A stretch of DNA of 64,000 nucleotides, from the NCBI RefSeq assembly GCF_047675955.1, contig NW_027327625.1, positions 281,972 through 345,971 on the forward strand, in the 5' to 3' direction. Below, in pieces: positions 63,701-64,000 of the stretch. Source of the DNA: Chlorocebus sabaeus (Eukaryota; Chordata; Mammalia; Primates; Cercopithecidae). The notes under the pieces are model-generated. The model was not told the origin of the DNA and did no database searches. It saw nothing but the letters and a program-made list of their open reading frames with translations. The translations under genes were made by a program, and so were the position numbers. Positions within the stretch are counted from its first letter, which is position 1. Every line of letters starts with the position of its first letter.

Positions 63701-64000
63701 ACTCTGTGAGATGAATTAACAGAACACAGAGCAGTTTCTCAGAGAGCTTCTTTCCAGTTTTGAACGGAAGATATTTCCTTTTTCACCATAGCCCTCTATG
63801 GGCCTCCAAATATCCCTTTGCCAATTCCACAAGAACAGCCTTAGCGAAAGGCTTCTTGAAGGGAAAGATGTAACTCTGTGAGATGAATTAACAGAACATA
63901 GAGCAGTTTCTCATAAAGCTTCTTTCTAGTTTTGAACGGAAGATATTTCCTTTTTCACCATAGCCCTCTACGGGCTTCCAAATATCCCTTTGCCAATTCC
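57713..64000. repeat. 6.3-kb duplicated segment, copy 2 (runs off the window)
   Basis: Repeats 48081-54368. Apart from the one-monomer patch near 58183-58287 and the single-base indels listed separately, I found only two substitutions: GGGCTTCC at 60877 against GGGCATCC at 51250, and GCCTATTCCACAAG near 61929 against GCCTATTCCAGAAG. The interval 63.4-64.0 kb is free of indels and matches both 53.8-54.37 and 36.4-37.0 kb. The window stops inside a monomer, in the same phase as base 22. Confidence 0.87.
60139..63324. other. Cluster of 12 single-base homopolymer length changes (probable consensus errors)
   Basis: Against the partner segment 50.5-53.7 kb, bases are missing at about 60140 (TT to T), 60151 (TTTT to TTT), 60587 (TT to T), 60820 (AAA to AA), 61408 (CCC to CC), 61784 (AAA to AA), 61967 (AA to A) and 62539 (AAA to AA). 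Bases are added at about 60890 (CCC to CCCC), 61255 (AA to AAA), 63135 (TT to TTT) and 63322 (CC to CCC). Each is unique in the window and lies in a homopolymer. The preceding 60 kb has 12 indel sites of only four types, each present in two to five copies. The simplest reading is poor local consensus accuracy. Confidence 0.85.

Larger units (their letters stand above)
1..64000 (-). repeat. Alpha-satellite (alphoid) array, 172-bp monomers, African green monkey type
   Basis: A single head-to-tail tandem array fills the window: 372 monomer periods plus 22 bases, all in one orientation. Most monomers differ from the consensus at only a few positions by eye. The minus strand reads as conventional alpha satellite: a HindIII site, then CTGAGAAACTGCTCTG, the CTCACAGAGTTACATC block and the GGATATTTGG block. 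From established knowledge, a 172-bp HindIII monomer of this sequence is the major satellite of African green monkey and close guenons. It is centromeric or pericentromeric heterochromatin and not coding. No interruption by LINE, SINE, LTR or unique DNA is visible. Family assignment is very secure. Genus is inferred from memory of the consensus. Confidence 0.97.

Noticed and set aside
1..64000. CRISPR array (very regular direct repeats)
   Set aside because: The whole 172-bp unit is repeated with no unique spacers, the unit is far longer than a CRISPR repeat, and the sequence is recognisably primate alpha satellite.
1..64000. Human alpha satellite
   Set aside because: The unit is 172 bp throughout with one monomer type, pJalpha boxes and no CENP-B boxes. 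Human higher-order arrays use diverged 171-bp monomers (typically 20-40% different) that often alternate A and B types.
1..64000. Inverted monomers or an orientation switch within the array
   Set aside because: Every HindIII-site context reads AAGCTTCTTTCC or a point variant of it on the plus strand, and the phase count of 372 periods closes with a net -6 bp.

Overview
The whole window is one uninterrupted array of primate alpha-satellite (alphoid) DNA, meaning centromeric or pericentromeric heterochromatin. It contains no gene, RNA gene, transposon or unique sequence. The repeat unit is 172 bp, head to tail, always in one orientation. The conventional alpha-satellite strand is the minus strand here. 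A usually intact HindIII site (AAGCTT) marks nearly every unit. Read on the minus strand, the consensus matches the classical 172-bp HindIII satellite ('component alpha') of African green monkey as I know it. The source is therefore most likely Chlorocebus or another guenon (Cercopithecini). Human alphoid DNA, with its 171-bp A/B monomers and CENP-B boxes, does not fit, and neither do the more diverged dimers of macaques and baboons. From base 1 to the same phase at base 63979 there are 372 repeat periods with a net indel balance of -6 bp. I could account for all six.

Every monomer is of one type. The 17-bp pJalpha box (TTCCTTTTYCACCRTAG) lies on the plus strand, where human B-type monomers carry the CENP-B box. 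I found no CENP-B box core on either strand. Each consensus monomer has two CpGs 80 bp apart.

Above the monomer level the array is a mosaic of long, high-identity segmental duplications whose offsets are whole numbers of monomers. (1) 0-1.7 kb is the tail of a large unit seen again at 25.5 and 33.7 kb. (2) 2.2-18.3 kb holds three overlapping copies of a 33-44-monomer arrangement (offsets 7568, 6020 and 5676 bp). (3) 18.3-35.5 kb is a tandem pair of a ~8.9-kb unit, the second copy lacking 4 monomers. (4) 35.5-48 kb is more heterogeneous, with two separate 13-monomer tandem duplications and a three-copy cassette. (5) 48.1-54.4 kb is repeated 56 monomers downstream at 57.7-64.0 kb. That pair is nearly identical apart from one conversion-like monomer and a burst of 12 single-base homopolymer length changes at 60.14-63.32 kb, which looks like sequencing or assembly error.

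The many open frames of 61-95 codons on the minus strand are by-products of the satellite and are not genes. I see no undescribed gene system. The interest lies in the duplication structure, the conversion patch, the indel lineage markers and the likely consensus-error zone. All comparisons were made by eye, so breakpoints are accurate to about one monomer unless stated.
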